NCBI RefSeq assembly: GCF_900090145.1
Contig: NZ_FMHI01000001.1
Location: 434,001 to 498,000, forward strand
From: Streptomyces sp. WMMB 322
Lineage (GTDB): Bacteria > Actinomycetota > Actinomycetes > Streptomycetales > Streptomycetaceae
DNA: 64,000 nucleotides
Reading direction: 5' to 3'
The notes below the pieces were generated by a model that worked only from the letters and a program-made list of their open reading frames with translations, was not told where the DNA came from and did not search any database. This document shows positions 63,659 through 64,000 of this stretch, piece after piece; position 1 is the first letter of the stretch, and every line of letters begins with the position of its first letter. A program made the translations under genes and the position numbers.

Positions 63659-64000
63659 CGGGCACGATCCGCGAACTGCGCCCGGGCGACGGCTCCGGCC
63701 CCGCGCTGGAGGTGTGCGCCGCACAGGACGCACCGATCGAGCAGGAAGCCGTGCAGGAAGCCGTGCAAGGCAAGGTTGCGAGCCTGCGCACCCGTCGAGT
63801 CCCGCACGGCGAGGGACTCGTCCCCAAGGGCGACGGCGGTGAGGGGCGGCACGGCATGCACCTCGCCCCCGACCCCGCCGACGACGTGGAGCGGACCGAA
63901 CCGCTTTACGGCGCCGCGGAGTTGGAGTTGGAGTTGGATCAGTTGGAGCAGATGCAGCCCCGCGCCCCGCGGACCGCGCTGTCCGGTGGACCGGCGGGCC
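63655..64000 (+). CDS. Start of a further siderophore-cluster gene, partial at the window end
   Basis: An open frame of at least 115 codons from ATG 63655 (ATGA overlap with the aminotransferase stop) to the window end. The visible part is low-complexity with charged stretches (ELELELDQLEQMQPRAPR) and shows no catalytic motif. In NRPS-independent siderophore loci the next gene is often an IucA/IucC-type synthetase, and an N-terminal extension of that kind would fit, but nothing here proves it. Confidence 0.5.
   Translation, partial: MTGTIRELRPGDGSGPALEVCAAQDAPIEQEAVQEAVQGKVASLRTRRVPHGEGLVPKGDGGEGRHGMHLAPDPADDVERTEPLYGAAELELELDQLEQMQPRAPRTALSGGPAG

Overview
The window is very GC-rich actinobacterial DNA, best read as Streptomyces. 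Codon third positions are almost all G or C, GTG starts are common, ATGA/GTGA gene overlaps are frequent, two genes carry a single rare TTA leucine codon, and the right end has a classic actinobacterial iron box. No rRNA, tRNA, CRISPR array, transposase or integrase was seen.

Positions 1-28904 hold most of an extracellular/intracellular contractile injection system (CIS, a phage-tail-like particle), all on the plus strand and mostly with overlapping genes. It starts with the end of a tube-type protein. Then come a four-cysteine chaperone-like protein, a disordered linker protein, a Pvc16-type cap protein with a histone-H1-like tail, the Pvc15-type AAA+ ATPase, a small CIS protein and a 2344-residue eCIS_core (DUF4157) protein. 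Next are an immunity-like protein, the baseplate and spike set (Pvc7-like, LysM, hub, gpV spike, PAAR-like tip, gp25, two gp6/J-like plates, a gpI-like protein), a DUF6519 protein and an amidase endolysin. Sheath and main tube genes must lie to the left. The most notable part is 11148-13048. The giant eCIS_core protein ends in an apparent nuclease toxin domain followed by a ComEA-like helix-hairpin-helix. It is followed directly by a SUKH-like immunity candidate, and both are less GC-rich than the structural genes around them. The LysM baseplate gene carries a TTA codon, so assembly may depend on the developmental tRNA bldA.

Positions 28905-38143 hold single genes and small operons: a secreted HNH nuclease, a universal stress protein, a GNAT acetyltransferase, an MFS exporter (minus strand), the remnant of a HAD hydrolase with its middle deleted, a three-gene secreted protein / Tat small subunit / GMC oxidoreductase operon, and a SAM methyltransferase.

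Positions 38144-49704 are about uptake and sensing. A polar amino acid ABC transporter (lipoprotein, permease, ATPase) is coupled to an M20 peptidase and followed by an RpiR-type regulator. A small TTA-containing membrane protein then precedes a 1208-residue fusion of sodium:solute symporter, GAF, PP2C phosphatase and anti-sigma-type ATPase, with a convergent PutP-type symporter behind it.

Positions 49705-61410 contain a 14-repeat Ig-like protein interrupted by one extra G, a DUF4429/SHOCT protein, a small membrane protein with a basic tail and a very large CtpI-like P-type ATPase. From 61411 to the end an iron-box promoter leads into siderophore-type genes: a PLP decarboxylase, a class III aminotransferase that has lost its catalytic middle, and the start of a further gene that runs off the window.
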